From NCBI RefSeq assembly GCF_025566885.1, contig NZ_JAOQJQ010000001.1, forward strand, positions 310,001 through 374,000: DNA of 64,000 nucleotides, written 5' to 3'. The notes beneath the pieces were generated by a model. It did not search any database. It was not told the origin of the DNA and saw only the letters and a list, made by a program, of their open reading frames with translations. A program made the translations under genes and the position numbers. Below, in pieces: positions 25,628 to 34,177 of the stretch; within the stretch, counting starts at the first letter, position 1; the number at the start of each line of letters is the position of its first letter. The DNA is from Brotonthovivens ammoniilytica (GTDB taxonomy: Bacteria; Bacillota; Clostridia; Lachnospirales; Lachnospiraceae).

Positions 25628-26032
25628 TTATTTGAATGTAAGGATTTCTGAAATCATCTGAAAAAGATATCCCAGATAAGGAATGTGGAATACTGCTTTT
25701 CCAATAATCATATTCCGGTTTACAGGAAAAAAATCCTGAGCTTCGTTTGCATCCCCTTTGGTGATAAAAGAATCTTTTGATGTAATAGACAAAATCCTGT
25801 GTGTAACACGGGTATCTGAGAGCTGGTAACATATAATGTCACCAATTTGAAAATTGTCTGCATTTGTATTTACAATCACCATGCTTCCGGTTTTTATCTC
25901 AGGTTCCATGGAACCTGATAAAACATAATAGGATTTGAAACCGCTAAGATGCAGTAACAGCAGAAACAGAAGAAATCCTGTAACAGAAAAAAGAAAAAAT
26001 TTTCCGGTAAATTTAAGTAGTTTTGTAACCAT
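25628..26032 (-). CDS. sipW: Signal peptidase I, SipW (ER-type) family
   Basis: Membrane protease that removes signal peptides of TasA-type proteins. The 134-residue protein has one N-terminal membrane segment (about 10-30), the catalytic Ser41 in VLSGSMEPEI, and His78 (VTHRIL) in place of the lysine general base of bacterial type I peptidases, which is the mark of the ER/archaeal-type S26B subgroup; ITKGDANEAQD near residue 90 is also typical. There is no C-terminal membrane segment. It is convergent with the operon of its presumed substrates rather than inside it. CAGGAG precedes the ATG. Confidence 0.9.
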   Translation of the reverse strand: MVTKLLKFTGKFFLFSVTGFLLFLLLLHLSGFKSYYVLSGSMEPEIKTGSMVIVNTNADNFQIGDIICYQLSDTRVTHRILSITSKDSFITKGDANEAQDFFPVNRNMIIGKAVFHIPYLGYLFQMISEILTFK

Positions 26033-26246
26033 AATACTCCTGAATGGGAGTCCGGGAATGTGTAATAGAATTATGAAGACTTGATAAAGAAAAATTTTAC
26101 ATTAAAAATATAACATACCTCATAAAAAAGAAAAATAGTAAAATTGCAGTTTTTACTGCATTAGGTTTATCGTACATTTCAAAGAAGTAGTTTGTTGGCA
26201 GTCATAATAGAGGACTTTATCGTTTGCTGTTCTTATAAACTTCGGA
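26033..26246. other. Intergenic region between sipW and the adhesin leader promoter
   Basis: AT-rich DNA holding the start region of sipW (minus strand) and the upstream part of the adhesin leader (plus strand). A palindrome TGCAGT-TTTT-ACTGCA lies at 26145-26160. No gene is visible. Confidence 0.5.
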
Positions 26247-26276
26247 TTGAATGTCTATAAAAGATTTAAGTATACT
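26247..26276 (+). promoter_or_regulatory. Promoter of the adhesin leader
   Basis: TTGAAT at 26247-26252, 18-base spacer, TATACT at 26271-26276. No comparable promoter exists between the two terminators and the adhesin start at 26534, so this is the best candidate for the whole transcript. Confidence 0.55.
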
Positions 26277-26337
26277 GGACATTTTGGGGAAGATATAGTA
26301 TTATAAATGAAAATATTAAAGAAAGGACTTGACAGTT

Positions 26338-26445
<108 letters not shown>

Positions 26446-26454
26446 AAATTCTAA

Positions 26455-26496
26455 AGGTGCAAATTACCTAATTAATAGGTGGTTTGCGCCTTTTTA
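26455..26496 (+). terminator. Leader terminator 2
   Basis: A 15-bp stem with G-T pairs (26455-26469 with 26477-26491), loop AATTAAT, followed by TTTTATATA. It lies only about 40 bases before the adhesin start codon, so the adhesin mRNA must read through it. Confidence 0.75.
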
Positions 26497-26533
26497 TATA
26501 GATTTTTATATAGCGTGAAGGAGGAAAATTGGA

Positions 26534-29500
26534 ATGAGAAGAAAGAAAAAGGTTTTGATAACTGTTTTCTTAATTTTTGCATTGGTATGTTCTGGTATGT
26601 CAAGTGGATTTCCGATTACTATTTATGCGAAGGATAACAGTTTGGAAAAGACCTCATCTGAAATGAGAGATGGAGATGAAATGCCAGACAATGATGTGTT
26701 GGACAATCAAAATAATGAAAGCGCGAAGTCCCAGGAAGTGTTGAAGAGCACTGGACCCCATATAGAGGAAGAAACGGAAAGTGTGGAAATGATATCAGAG
26801 AACAATGGGACTGGCGATCAAGATAAGAAAAATACCAATAGTGAAGAAACGCAGGATAGTAATGTCAGTGGCGAAAATTTAATTAAAAATGAAGTCAGGA
26901 AAAACGAAAAGACCAGTACACTTACGGTTGATACGGTTGCTATAGTCGGTGATACAGAGTATGCATCCCTTGATGAAGCAATTAAAAATATTACAGATGA
27001 TGCTACAGTAAAAGTGGTGTCCGATATAGAACTGTCTAAAAGTATTACGATACCTAAAGGTGTGTCAGTTACGCTGACAAGTGATGAAAATCAGCATACG
27101 GTTATGATGACTTCAATGAAAGAAAATTCAAACTATGCAGCTTTTGTCATCGAGCCGGGGGCTGCCCTTGTCATCGACAGCGATTGTTTAACCCTCAAAA
27201 GAGAGAAATACCAAGACTATTTAAGTGGTTTGATTGCTTGTCATGGTACCTTTGAACTGAAAAAAGGAACGTTGGATTGTCAGGGGAATGAAATTAATGA
27301 TGGATGGGATAAAACAGATTATGCCGGAGGTATTGTTCAAGTCTGCGGAAACAAAGCTGTATTTATCATGGACGGTGGTACGATAAAGAGTGCCGTGCCA
27401 CTTTATGGTGCTGGCGGTGTTAGGGTGTGTTGTAATGGAAAGTTCTTTATGAATAATGGGACGATAATGGATATCAATAACAATGGGCAGCTCAATGCCA
27501 GTGCCGTTATAGTTCTTGGAGAAGCTGGACTTACGACTAGTTCCACTTATTTTGAAATGAACGGCGGCTTCATTGAAAATAATACGAGCTATCGTGGAGG
27601 AGGTGTTTCCGTTATCGGCTCTAATTATGAGCATCGTGCAGAGATGGTTATGAATGCAGGGGTTATTAGAAATAATACTTGTACGGGATGGAAGCAATCG
27701 AATAGCTCCTACCAAGCGGCAGGTGGAGGTATTTATATTCAGGGGAATGCTGTAGTCTCTATGGAGGGAGGAGAAATCTCAAATAATACTGTGAATAGTG
27801 GATTAGGTGGCGGCGTGGCTACCGCTGACGGATATTTAAGTACCTTTGGAAGTGTAGAGCAGGCGGAACAGCAGGGGTGGCCCATCGGTACATATAGTAA
27901 ATGGTATCCTGCCGGTTTTACAATGAATGGAGGAACAATCAGTGGCAATAAAGTGACAAAGGGAGAGATCGGCGGAGACGGCGGCTGCGGCGGAGGTATT
28001 TATTCTTCTTCAAATGAAGTAACCCTTAAAAAGGGGGTCATTGAAAATAATGAAGCCGAAAAACAGGGAGGAGGTGTGTATGTCGGTTCGGTTCCTTACG
28101 AATTGACCATTCATGACGCTGTGGTAACTGGCAATAAGGCGACCATACTTGGGGGTGGCGTATGGGCGTGTCCTACTGGCGATACAGAGGTGTTTGTTAC
28201 GAATGGTGTGGGGATTTATGACAATACCTCAGACGGTGCTGGAGATGATGTGGTGTCCGTTAAGACTAGCGGGAAGAACTACATACTAACACTTGCTGAC
28301 CGTATTTTGGGCGGGGGACAAGTACTTTGGTACAAAGATGGCGGACTGGCTGCAGATAGTAGTGTCATAGGAAATCCAGATGGTTCTGCACGCTATAATC
28401 CTGAAGGTAATGATAAGCCAATTTCACAAATTAAAAATAGTACGGAGCCCTATGCTTTGAAGGCCGTTGTTTCTGATAATGCAAAAAAAATTGCGGAAAG
28501 TAGCGCAGATCTCTTTATCAGAAATAATAAAGCAGCTCGTGGAGGCGGTATCGGTACAAATGGAGCCATTATCATGGGAGAAAAAGATAATGAGTATACA
28601 TTGAAGGTAAAAAAAGATTGGAAAGACACGGATGAAAATTTAAAAGAGCCCGTTACAGTTTATCTAAAGGTCGGAGATACTGTTCTTGATTCGATAATAC
28701 TTGATGAGACAAATAAATGGGAATCAGAATTTACACAGCTTCCGGCTCCCGATACGCTGGCAGATGCTCTTTCATACGCTGTTGTAGAGGAACCAGTACC
28801 AGATAACTTTATACCAAGTTATACAGAAGCAATGATTGACCATGATGCCCGCACTATTACGATTCAAATTACCAACACGTATCAACCGCCAAAACTTGGA
28901 AGCCTGACAGTAACAAAGGAAGTTACAGGGACACATGGAGATACGGATAAAGAGTTTCATTTCACAGTTATTCTTGATGATAAAACAATCAGCGGAAGAT
29001 ACGGGGATATGGAATTTAAAGAGGGAATCGCGGAATTCACCTTGAAAGACCAGGAGAGCAGGAAGGCAGAGGGTCTTCCGTCCGGAACAGGCTATAGAGT
29101 AGAAGAAAAGGAAGCAGACCAGGAAGGATATCAGACAACTGCCAAGAATGCCCAGGGAGCTGTGCCGGAGAATGGAAATGCGGAAGTCTTGTTTACAAAT
29201 GCAAAAAGTATAAAAGGAAGCCTGACAGTAACAAAGGAAGTTGCAGGAACGCATGGAGATACGAATAAAGAGTTTCATTTCACAGTTATTCTTGATGATA
29301 AAACAATCAGCGGAAGATACGGGGATATGGAATTTAAAGAGGGAATCGCGGAATTCACCTTGAAAGACCAGGAGAGCAGGAAGGCAGAGGAGCTTCCGTC
29401 CGGGACTGGCTATAGGGTAGAAGAAAAGGAAGCAGACCAGGAAGGATATCAGACAACTGCCAAGAATGCCCAGGGAGCAGTGCCGGAAAATGGAAATGCG

Positions 29501-29800
29501 GAAGTCTTGTTTATCAATCAAAAAGATGAAATACCAGATAAACCGTCTATACCAGATGAACCACAGGTGCCAGATAAGCCATCTATACCAGATGAACCAC
29601 AGGTGCCAGATAAGCCGTCTATATCCGATGAACCACAGATGCCAGATAAACCGTCTGTATCTAATACCACTCAAAGTTTGGATAATCCAAAGACAGGTGA
29701 TGGATTCAATATGGAATTCTATATTTCTTTAGCTGCGATATCTTCCTTGCTATGGGCAATTGGGATAGTTATAATTAAAAAGAAAAAATTGACAAAGTGA
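26534..29800 (+). CDS. Wall-anchored adhesin with beta-helix and repeat domains
   Basis: A 1,088-residue surface protein. Signal peptide about residues 1-33. Residues 34-140 are acidic, polar and probably unstructured. Residues about 140-690 contain many GGxI/GGxIxxN turns (MDGGTI, MNNGTI, MNGGFIENN, MEGGEISNN, MNGGTISGN) typical of a right-handed beta-helix. A Cna-B-like domain (LKVKKDWKDTDENLKEPV) follows, then two nearly identical 106-residue domains (SLTVTKEV), a PDKPSIPDEPQ repeat stalk, and NPKTGD with a hydrophobic segment and basic tail, a sortase signal variant. The start has AGGAGG ahead. Expression is likely governed by the leader with the ACAG tract. Confidence 0.85.
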   Translation: MRRKKKVLITVFLIFALVCSGMSSGFPITIYAKDNSLEKTSSEMRDGDEMPDNDVLDNQNNESAKSQEVLKSTGPHIEEETESVEMISENNGTGDQDKKNTNSEETQDSNVSGENLIKNEVRKNEKTSTLTVDTVAIVGDTEYASLDEAIKNITDDATVKVVSDIELSKSITIPKGVSVTLTSDENQHTVMMTSMKENSNYAAFVIEPGAALVIDSDCLTLKREKYQDYLSGLIACHGTFELKKGTLDCQGNEINDGWDKTDYAGGIVQVCGNKAVFIMDGGTIKSAVPLYGAGGVRVCCNGKFFMNNGTIMDINNNGQLNASAVIVLGEAGLTTSSTYFEMNGGFIENNTSYRGGGVSVIGSNYEHRAEMVMNAGVIRNNTCTGWKQSNSSYQAAGGGIYIQGNAVVSMEGGEISNNTVNSGLGGGVATADGYLSTFGSVEQAEQQGWPIGTYSKWYPAGFTMNGGTISGNKVTKGEIGGDGGCGGGIYSSSNEVTLKKGVIENNEAEKQGGGVYVGSVPYELTIHDAVVTGNKATILGGGVWACPTGDTEVFVTNGVGIYDNTSDGAGDDVVSVKTSGKNYILTLADRILGGGQVLWYKDGGLAADSSVIGNPDGSARYNPEGNDKPISQIKNSTEPYALKAVVSDNAKKIAESSADLFIRNNKAARGGGIGTNGAIIMGEKDNEYTLKVKKDWKDTDENLKEPVTVYLKVGDTVLDSIILDETNKWESEFTQLPAPDTLADALSYAVVEEPVPDNFIPSYTEAMIDHDARTITIQITNTYQPPKLGSLTVTKEVTGTHGDTDKEFHFTVILDDKTISGRYGDMEFKEGIAEFTLKDQESRKAEGLPSGTGYRVEEKEADQEGYQTTAKNAQGAVPENGNAEVLFTNAKSIKGSLTVTKEVAGTHGDTNKEFHFTVILDDKTISGRYGDMEFKEGIAEFTLKDQESRKAEELPSGTGYRVEEKEADQEGYQTTAKNAQGAVPENGNAEVLFINQKDEIPDKPSIPDEPQVPDKPSIPDEPQVPDKPSISDEPQMPDKPSVSNTTQSLDNPKTGDGFNMEFYISLAAISSLLWAIGIVIIKKKKLTK
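28901..29518 (+). repeat. Two tandem 318-bp coding repeats in the adhesin gene
   Basis: Copy 1 at 28901-29218 and copy 2 from 29219, period 318 bases (106 codons), nearly identical at DNA level. The few changes include ACA to GCA and GGT to GAG codons. Recent duplication is likely, and copy number may vary between strains. Confidence 0.85.
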
Positions 29801-29862
29801 TGACTTGTAAAGTGGGTTACGGTCTGTAGGCCATTTACAGCAGCAATAAAGGAACTTTACAT

Positions 29863-29910
29863 AGCCGGGAGGTTTGTCTTAACAGGGGATCTCTCGGCTT
29901 ATTTTATTTC
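29863..29910 (+). terminator. Terminator after the adhesin gene
   Basis: AGCCGGGAG at 29863 pairs with CTCTCGGCT at 29891 (one G-T pair), followed by TATTTTATTT. Confidence 0.7.
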
Positions 29911-30136
29911 TGCATTTATGATTTCTCTCAGTTTTTCCGCCAAAGTTAATTTCTGGAGTATTGATTCTTTTTCTATGGAATACGCCCTAATTGTCATAAA
30001 TATATTGACAAGAACTATTGAATCGTTTACACTGATTTACGCATGAGAAATTGATTCTATTACAATTCTATCACAATGGAGTTTTCTACCACAATTAGCT
30101 TCAACTTTAATAAGATCTGTGGATATTAAAAAGGAA
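29911..30136. other. Intergenic region before tRNA-Thr; possible gene remnant
   Basis: No full gene is visible. On the minus strand a 32-codon ORF (29997-29899) reads MTIRAYSIEKESILQKLTLAEKLREIINAEIK in pieces; it looks protein-like and is open upstream for another 12 codons before a stop, so it may be the end of a decayed gene. The rest is AT-rich without structure. Confidence 0.3.
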
Positions 30137-30164
30137 TTGTCAGACAACTAATAAGTGATATAAG
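30137..30164 (+). promoter_or_regulatory. Candidate promoter of tRNA-Thr
   Basis: TTGTCA at 30137-30142, 16-base spacer and TATAAG at 30159-30164 with TGA just before it (extended -10). The tRNA begins about 70 bases after the expected start site. Confidence 0.45.
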
Positions 30165-30238
30165 AATAGCTGAAAAGCCTGATAAATCAAGGAAAATGGT
30201 ATAAATAAAGGTTTTTCAAGAGATGAAATTTCAAATCC

Positions 30239-30311
30239 GCTTCGATAGCTCAGCTGGTAGAGCACTTCACTCGTAATGAAGGGGTCGTGGGTTCGAGTCC
30301 CATTCGAAGCT
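30239..30311 (+). tRNA. tRNA-Thr (anticodon CGT)
   Basis: A complete cloverleaf of 73 bases. Acceptor stem GCTTCGA with TCGAAGC, D-arm with AGCTCAGCTGGTAGAGC, anticodon stem CTTCA/TGAAG with loop CTCGTAA (anticodon CGT, codon ACG), and T-arm GTGGG-TTCGAGT-CCCAT. The CCA end is not encoded; the discriminator is T. It stands alone between the adhesin and the DUF815 gene. Confidence 0.96.
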
Positions 30312-30316
30312 TGTTT

Positions 30317-30345
30317 AAAGGGAGGCTGATATACAGTCTCCCTTT
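30317..30345 (+). terminator. Hairpin after tRNA-Thr
   Basis: A 12-bp stem (AAAGGGAGGCTG with CAGTCTCCCTTT, one G-T pair) and a 5-base loop. The T-tract is only the three bases closing the stem, so termination would be partial. Confidence 0.5.
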
Positions 30346-30388
30346 CAGCATATACAAAAATCCGATAGAGGAAGGAAGATGAACGGTT

Positions 30389-31696
30389 ATGTATCAGGAG
30401 ATTGCAAAACTGATTTTATATGGAGATTTAAAAGAAGATACGATTTTATATCAGATGGGGGAGATTTTTCGGAAATTTGAGGAAAAAACAGTTTCCCGTG
30501 CGGGATTAACAAGGGAAATATATACTCAGATCAAGCATTTGCTGAATCTGTCCACAGAATATGGGTTTGATAAAAATCTGTGGCATAATTATCTCACTTA
30601 TTTTCTGATTACCAATGAAAATTCTTTTAGCATAACAAGCGAAAAGGTTGGTGCCAACGATGGAAGTGTGAATTATTTTGCACTGAATGATTTTAAAGCA
30701 CTGAAAGCTCTCTTTGATTATGATTTTTCAACCATAGAAAAAGAACTCCAGATTGATTGCTTCAGTCATATTTCCAATTATAAGGCTATTGTAAAAAAAG
30801 AGCTGATGTATAATAAAAATGTCAGTGAAAAGGTGCAGGCTTTAAGCGAAAAACTTGAGACTGCTGAAGATGAGATGGAATTTTTCCGGATGGTTACAGA
30901 TTTTTATAAAGAATATGGCGTTGGAATGTTCGGCCTGAATAAAGCATTTCGGATTCAGGACCGCAATGATGGAGAGGTAACGTTTCTGCCTATCAATAAT
31001 ATGGAAAAAGTTATGCTGGACGATCTGGTGGGATATGAGATTCAGAAAAAGAAACTGGTTGAGAATACAGAAGCATTTGTTCAGGGCAGAAAAGCGAATA
31101 ATGCTTTATTGTTTGGGGACAGCGGAACCGGGAAGTCTACCAGTATTAAAGCCATTGTAAATGCATATTATGACCAGGGCCTGCGGATGATAGAGATTTA
31201 TAAGCACCAGTTTAAAGATTTGTCCAATGTGATTGCTCAGATCAAAAACAGAAATTATCGTTTTATTATTTATATGGACGATCTGTCCTTTGAAGAATTT
31301 GAGATTGAATATAAGTTTTTAAAAGCAGTGATTGAGGGCGGTGTGGAAACGAAACCGGATAATATTCTGATTTATGCAACTTCCAACAGACGTCATTTAA
31401 TTAAAGAAAACTGGAGCGACAGAAATGATGTGGAGCAGGCTGACGGAATGCACCGTTCAGATACAATGGAAGAAAAACTTTCCCTTGTGCATCGTTTTGG
31501 CTGTACTATAAATTATTCCAAACCCACCCAGAAAGAGTATTTCCATATTGTAACAGAGCTTGCCAGAAAGAACGGGATTACTATGAGTGAGGAGCTGCTG
31601 TGTGGGGAGGCAAATAAATGGGAACTGAGTCATGGAGGAATTTCCGGAAGAACAGCTCAACAGTTTGTTAATTTTTTGTCAGGAATGCAGAAATAA
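30389..31696 (+). CDS. DUF815 family AAA+ ATPase
   Basis: A 435-residue cytoplasmic protein. The N-terminal half is helical and unassigned; the C-terminal half is an AAA+ module with Walker A ALLFGDSGTGKST near residue 243, Walker B RFIIYMDDLSFEEFE, a sensor-like ILIYATSNRRHLI and the arginine-rich end segment GISGRTAQQFVNFL. DUF815 proteins are predicted ATPases of unknown job found next to many different genes. GGAAGGAAG lies about 10 bases ahead of the ATG. It stands alone between the tRNA and fba. Confidence 0.88.
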   Translation: MYQEIAKLILYGDLKEDTILYQMGEIFRKFEEKTVSRAGLTREIYTQIKHLLNLSTEYGFDKNLWHNYLTYFLITNENSFSITSEKVGANDGSVNYFALNDFKALKALFDYDFSTIEKELQIDCFSHISNYKAIVKKELMYNKNVSEKVQALSEKLETAEDEMEFFRMVTDFYKEYGVGMFGLNKAFRIQDRNDGEVTFLPINNMEKVMLDDLVGYEIQKKKLVENTEAFVQGRKANNALLFGDSGTGKSTSIKAIVNAYYDQGLRMIEIYKHQFKDLSNVIAQIKNRNYRFIIYMDDLSFEEFEIEYKFLKAVIEGGVETKPDNILIYATSNRRHLIKENWSDRNDVEQADGMHRSDTMEEKLSLVHRFGCTINYSKPTQKEYFHIVTELARKNGITMSEELLCGEANKWELSHGGISGRTAQQFVNFLSGMQK

Positions 31697-31803
31697 GCAA
31701 AGATTTTATTGACAAAGCGTCTTAAATGCGCAAAGATATACGTATGGATATTGTTAGTTTCTTATCCAATTCTGATTGATATTAACAAGGAGGATTTATT
31801 GAA

Positions 31804-32754
31804 ATGGGCTTAGTTACGACGAAAGAGATGTTCAAAAAAGCATATGAAGGCGGTTATGCCATCGGAGCATTTAATGTAAACAATATGGAAATTGTGCAGG
31901 GGATTACAGAAGCTGCCGGAGAGTTAAATGCACCGTTGATTCTGCAGGTATCTGCAGGTGCAAGAAAATATGCAAACCATTCCTATCTGGTGAAATTGGT
32001 TGAGGCTGCGCTGATTGAAAATGATCTTCCCATTGCATTACATTTGGATCATGGCGCAGATTTTGAAATCTGTAAGGCATGTATTGACGGTGGATTTACA
32101 TCCGTTATGATTGATGGTTCTCATCATTCTTTTGAGGATAATATTGCGCTGACAAAAAAAGTTGTAGAATATGCTCACGACAAAGGTGTTGTTGTAGAAG
32201 GTGAGCTTGGCCAGCTGGCAGGTGTGGAAGATGATGTAAAAGTCAGCGCGGAAGACGCGAAATATACACATCCTGATGAAGTGGAAGAGTTTGTTGACCG
32301 CACAGGAGTTGACTCTCTTGCAATTGCAATTGGAACAAGCCACGGTGCATTTAAATTTAAACCGGGACAAAAGCCAATGCTTCGTTTTGATATTCTGGAA
32401 GAAATTACAAAGCGTCTCCCAGAGTTTCCGATTGTTCTGCACGGAGCTTCCAGCGTATCTCAGGAATATGTAAAGATTATTCAGGCAAACGGAGGAAATC
32501 TTGCGGATGCTATTGGTATTCCGGAGGAGATGCTTCGTCAGGCGGCAAAGTCAGCTGTATGTAAAATTAACATTGACTCCGACCTTCGTCTTGCAATGAC
32601 AGCCGGAATCAGAGAAGTATTGTTCCAGCATCCGGAAGCATTTGATCCTAGAGAATATTTAAAAGTAGGCCGTGCCTATGTAAAAGAGGTAGTTTCTCAT
32701 AAGATCCGTGAAGTATTAGGCTGTGAAGGAAAAGCAGCAGAAATATCAAAATAA
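31804..32754 (+). CDS. fba: Class II fructose-1,6-bisphosphate aldolase
   Basis: Glycolytic enzyme that splits fructose 1,6-bisphosphate to dihydroxyacetone phosphate and glyceraldehyde 3-phosphate with a Zn2+ ion. The 316-residue protein has the metal-binding and active-site segments ALHLDHGADFE, VVVEGELGQLAG, IAIGTSHGAFKF and IVLHGASSV, with IDSDLRLAMTAGIRE near the end. AAGGAGG precedes the ATG by 9 bases. A TTGACA at 31709 has a TATACG only 22 bases later, too far for a standard promoter, so the promoter is not settled. A terminator follows at 32771-32824. Confidence 0.96.
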   Translation: MGLVTTKEMFKKAYEGGYAIGAFNVNNMEIVQGITEAAGELNAPLILQVSAGARKYANHSYLVKLVEAALIENDLPIALHLDHGADFEICKACIDGGFTSVMIDGSHHSFEDNIALTKKVVEYAHDKGVVVEGELGQLAGVEDDVKVSAEDAKYTHPDEVEEFVDRTGVDSLAIAIGTSHGAFKFKPGQKPMLRFDILEEITKRLPEFPIVLHGASSVSQEYVKIIQANGGNLADAIGIPEEMLRQAAKSAVCKINIDSDLRLAMTAGIREVLFQHPEAFDPREYLKVGRAYVKEVVSHKIREVLGCEGKAAEISK

Positions 32755-32770
32755 TATTCAGATGAAAAAA

Positions 32771-32824
32771 ATCAGTCTTTGGAATCATCTCATAGGAGGA
32801 GATTTTAAAGGCTGGTTTTTTATT
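32771..32824 (+). terminator. Terminator after fba
   Basis: ATCAGTCTTT pairs with AAAGGCTGGT through two G-T pairs, with further pairing inside the loop, followed by TTTTTATTTTC. Confidence 0.65.
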
Positions 32825-32948
32825 TTCTTTAAAATTCTTGTCAAACAGAAAAATATTCCATGCAGGAGCGCACTGGTTCTTTTTATAAGATAATTTTGTT
32901 TCATAAAAAAAATGTTATGATTTTTATGCAGAAAAAGTCATAATTAAA

Positions 32949-32977
32949 TTGACTTTACGGATTAGAGAATGTAAAAT
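32949..32977 (+). promoter_or_regulatory. Promoter of the ABC transporter operon
   Basis: TTGACT at 32949-32954, 17-base spacer, TAAAAT at 32972-32977. Transcription would start about 25 bases before the lipoprotein start codon. No T-box or riboswitch fold was seen. Confidence 0.7.
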
Positions 32978-33009
32978 AATAAACATATTTGGGACTAATG
33001 GAGGACGAG

Positions 33010-34008
33010 ATGAAAAAGAAAATGGTAGCAGTTTTACTGACTGCATTAATGGTATGCGGGCTTGCGGCCTGTGGAAAAGCAGATGATTCTAAATCTTCAG
33101 CAAAGTCTGAGAACAGCGCATCGGGGAAGGCGGAATATAAGGTTGGTATCTGCCAGCTGGTACAGCATGAGTCTCTGGATGCGGCTACAGAAGGATTTAT
33201 GGCTGCATTGAAGGAGGAGCTGGGAGATAAGGTAGAATTTGACGAGCAGAATGCACAGAATGATTCTAATACATGTTCTACAATTATTAACGGATTTGTT
33301 TCCAATGACGTTGACCTGATTCTGGCGAATGCCACGCCGGCGCTTCAGGCGGCAGCAGCAGGAACCAATACCATTCCGGTTCTTGGAACCTGTGTAACAG
33401 AGTATGGTGTTGCCCTGGAGATTGACGATTTCAACGGTACTGTAGGCGGAAATATTTCAGGAACCGCTGATCTGGCGCCGCTGGATAAACAAGCAGAGCT
33501 TGTTCAGAGTGTATTTCCGGATGCAAAAAATGTTGGGCTTCTTTACTGCTCTGCAGAGGCAAATTCCAAATACCAGGTAGATACTATGAAAGAGTATCTT
33601 GAGAAAATGGGATATAAATGCGAATATTATGCTTTTTCTGATTCTAATGATTTGTCTTCAGTTGTAAGTTCAGCAGCAGGAGCAAGCGATTTGATTTATG
33701 TGCCCACAGACAATACGGTTGCATCTAATACAGGAATCATTGATAATATCTGCCTTCCAGCCAAAGTACCTGTAGTGGGCGGAGACCAGGGAATCTGCGG
33801 CGGATGCGGTACGATTACAATCTGCGTGGATTATTATGACATCGGTTACACCACCGGAGAGATGGCAGCTAAAATTCTGACCGGTGAATCAGATGTTTCT
33901 AAGATGCCCATTGAATATTCACAGAATATTACAATGAAATACAATCCTACGAATGTAGAGGCACTGGGCATTAAAGTTCCGGATGAAGCGGTGGCAATTG
34001 AAAAATAA
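33010..34008 (+). CDS. ABC transporter substrate-binding lipoprotein (ABC_sub_bind family)
   Basis: A 332-residue lipoprotein. The signal peptide ends in the lipobox LAAC (Cys near residue 21), followed by a Ser/Lys-rich linker. The mature part matches the ABC_sub_bind (PF04392) periplasmic-binding fold: YKVGICQLVQHESLDAATEGF, AQNDSNTCSTIINGFVSNDVDLILANATPA, IPVLGTCVTEYG, and GGDQGICGGCGTITICVDYYDIG. Streptococcal relatives (TrpX) move tryptophan, but the substrate here is not certain. The start is ATG 33010, with GGAGG 5 bases ahead; an in-frame ATG at 32989 precedes that site. Permease and ATPase genes follow. Confidence 0.88.
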   Translation: MKKKMVAVLLTALMVCGLAACGKADDSKSSAKSENSASGKAEYKVGICQLVQHESLDAATEGFMAALKEELGDKVEFDEQNAQNDSNTCSTIINGFVSNDVDLILANATPALQAAAAGTNTIPVLGTCVTEYGVALEIDDFNGTVGGNISGTADLAPLDKQAELVQSVFPDAKNVGLLYCSAEANSKYQVDTMKEYLEKMGYKCEYYAFSDSNDLSSVVSSAAGASDLIYVPTDNTVASNTGIIDNICLPAKVPVVGGDQGICGGCGTITICVDYYDIGYTTGEMAAKILTGESDVSKMPIEYSQNITMKYNPTNVEALGIKVPDEAVAIEK

Positions 34009-34020
34009 AGAAGGGTTTTT

Positions 34021-34119
34021 TATACAGGAGGAATCCTGTATACAGCAGTGCAGCCTTCGGTGAAAGCCGGCTGCACTGGTTTCCCGTACTTCTATGCAGC
34101 GAGATGGTGGTTTCGCTGC
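34021..34119 (+). other. Three consecutive hairpins between binding protein and permease genes
   Basis: Hairpin 1: TATACAGGA with TCCTGTATA (34021-34042). Hairpin 2: perfect 10-bp CAGTGCAGCC with GGCTGCACTG (34046-34078). Hairpin 3: GCAGCGA with TCGCTGC (34096-34119). None has a clear T-tract. Such stems often protect the upstream mRNA so that binding protein is made in excess of the membrane parts. Confidence 0.6.
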
Positions 34120-34177
34120 CATTTTACTGTTTATTGTTTAAAAACGACTGAGAGATAATTCGAGAGGAGAAAGGAAC

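Noticed and set aside
28772..29674. 300-codon minus-strand ORF
   Set aside because: It is the antisense of the adhesin repeats; the composition is Phe/Cys/Arg-rich and unlike a real protein.
31709..31742. Promoter of fba (TTGACA with TATACG)
   Set aside because: The spacer is 22 bases, outside the working range.
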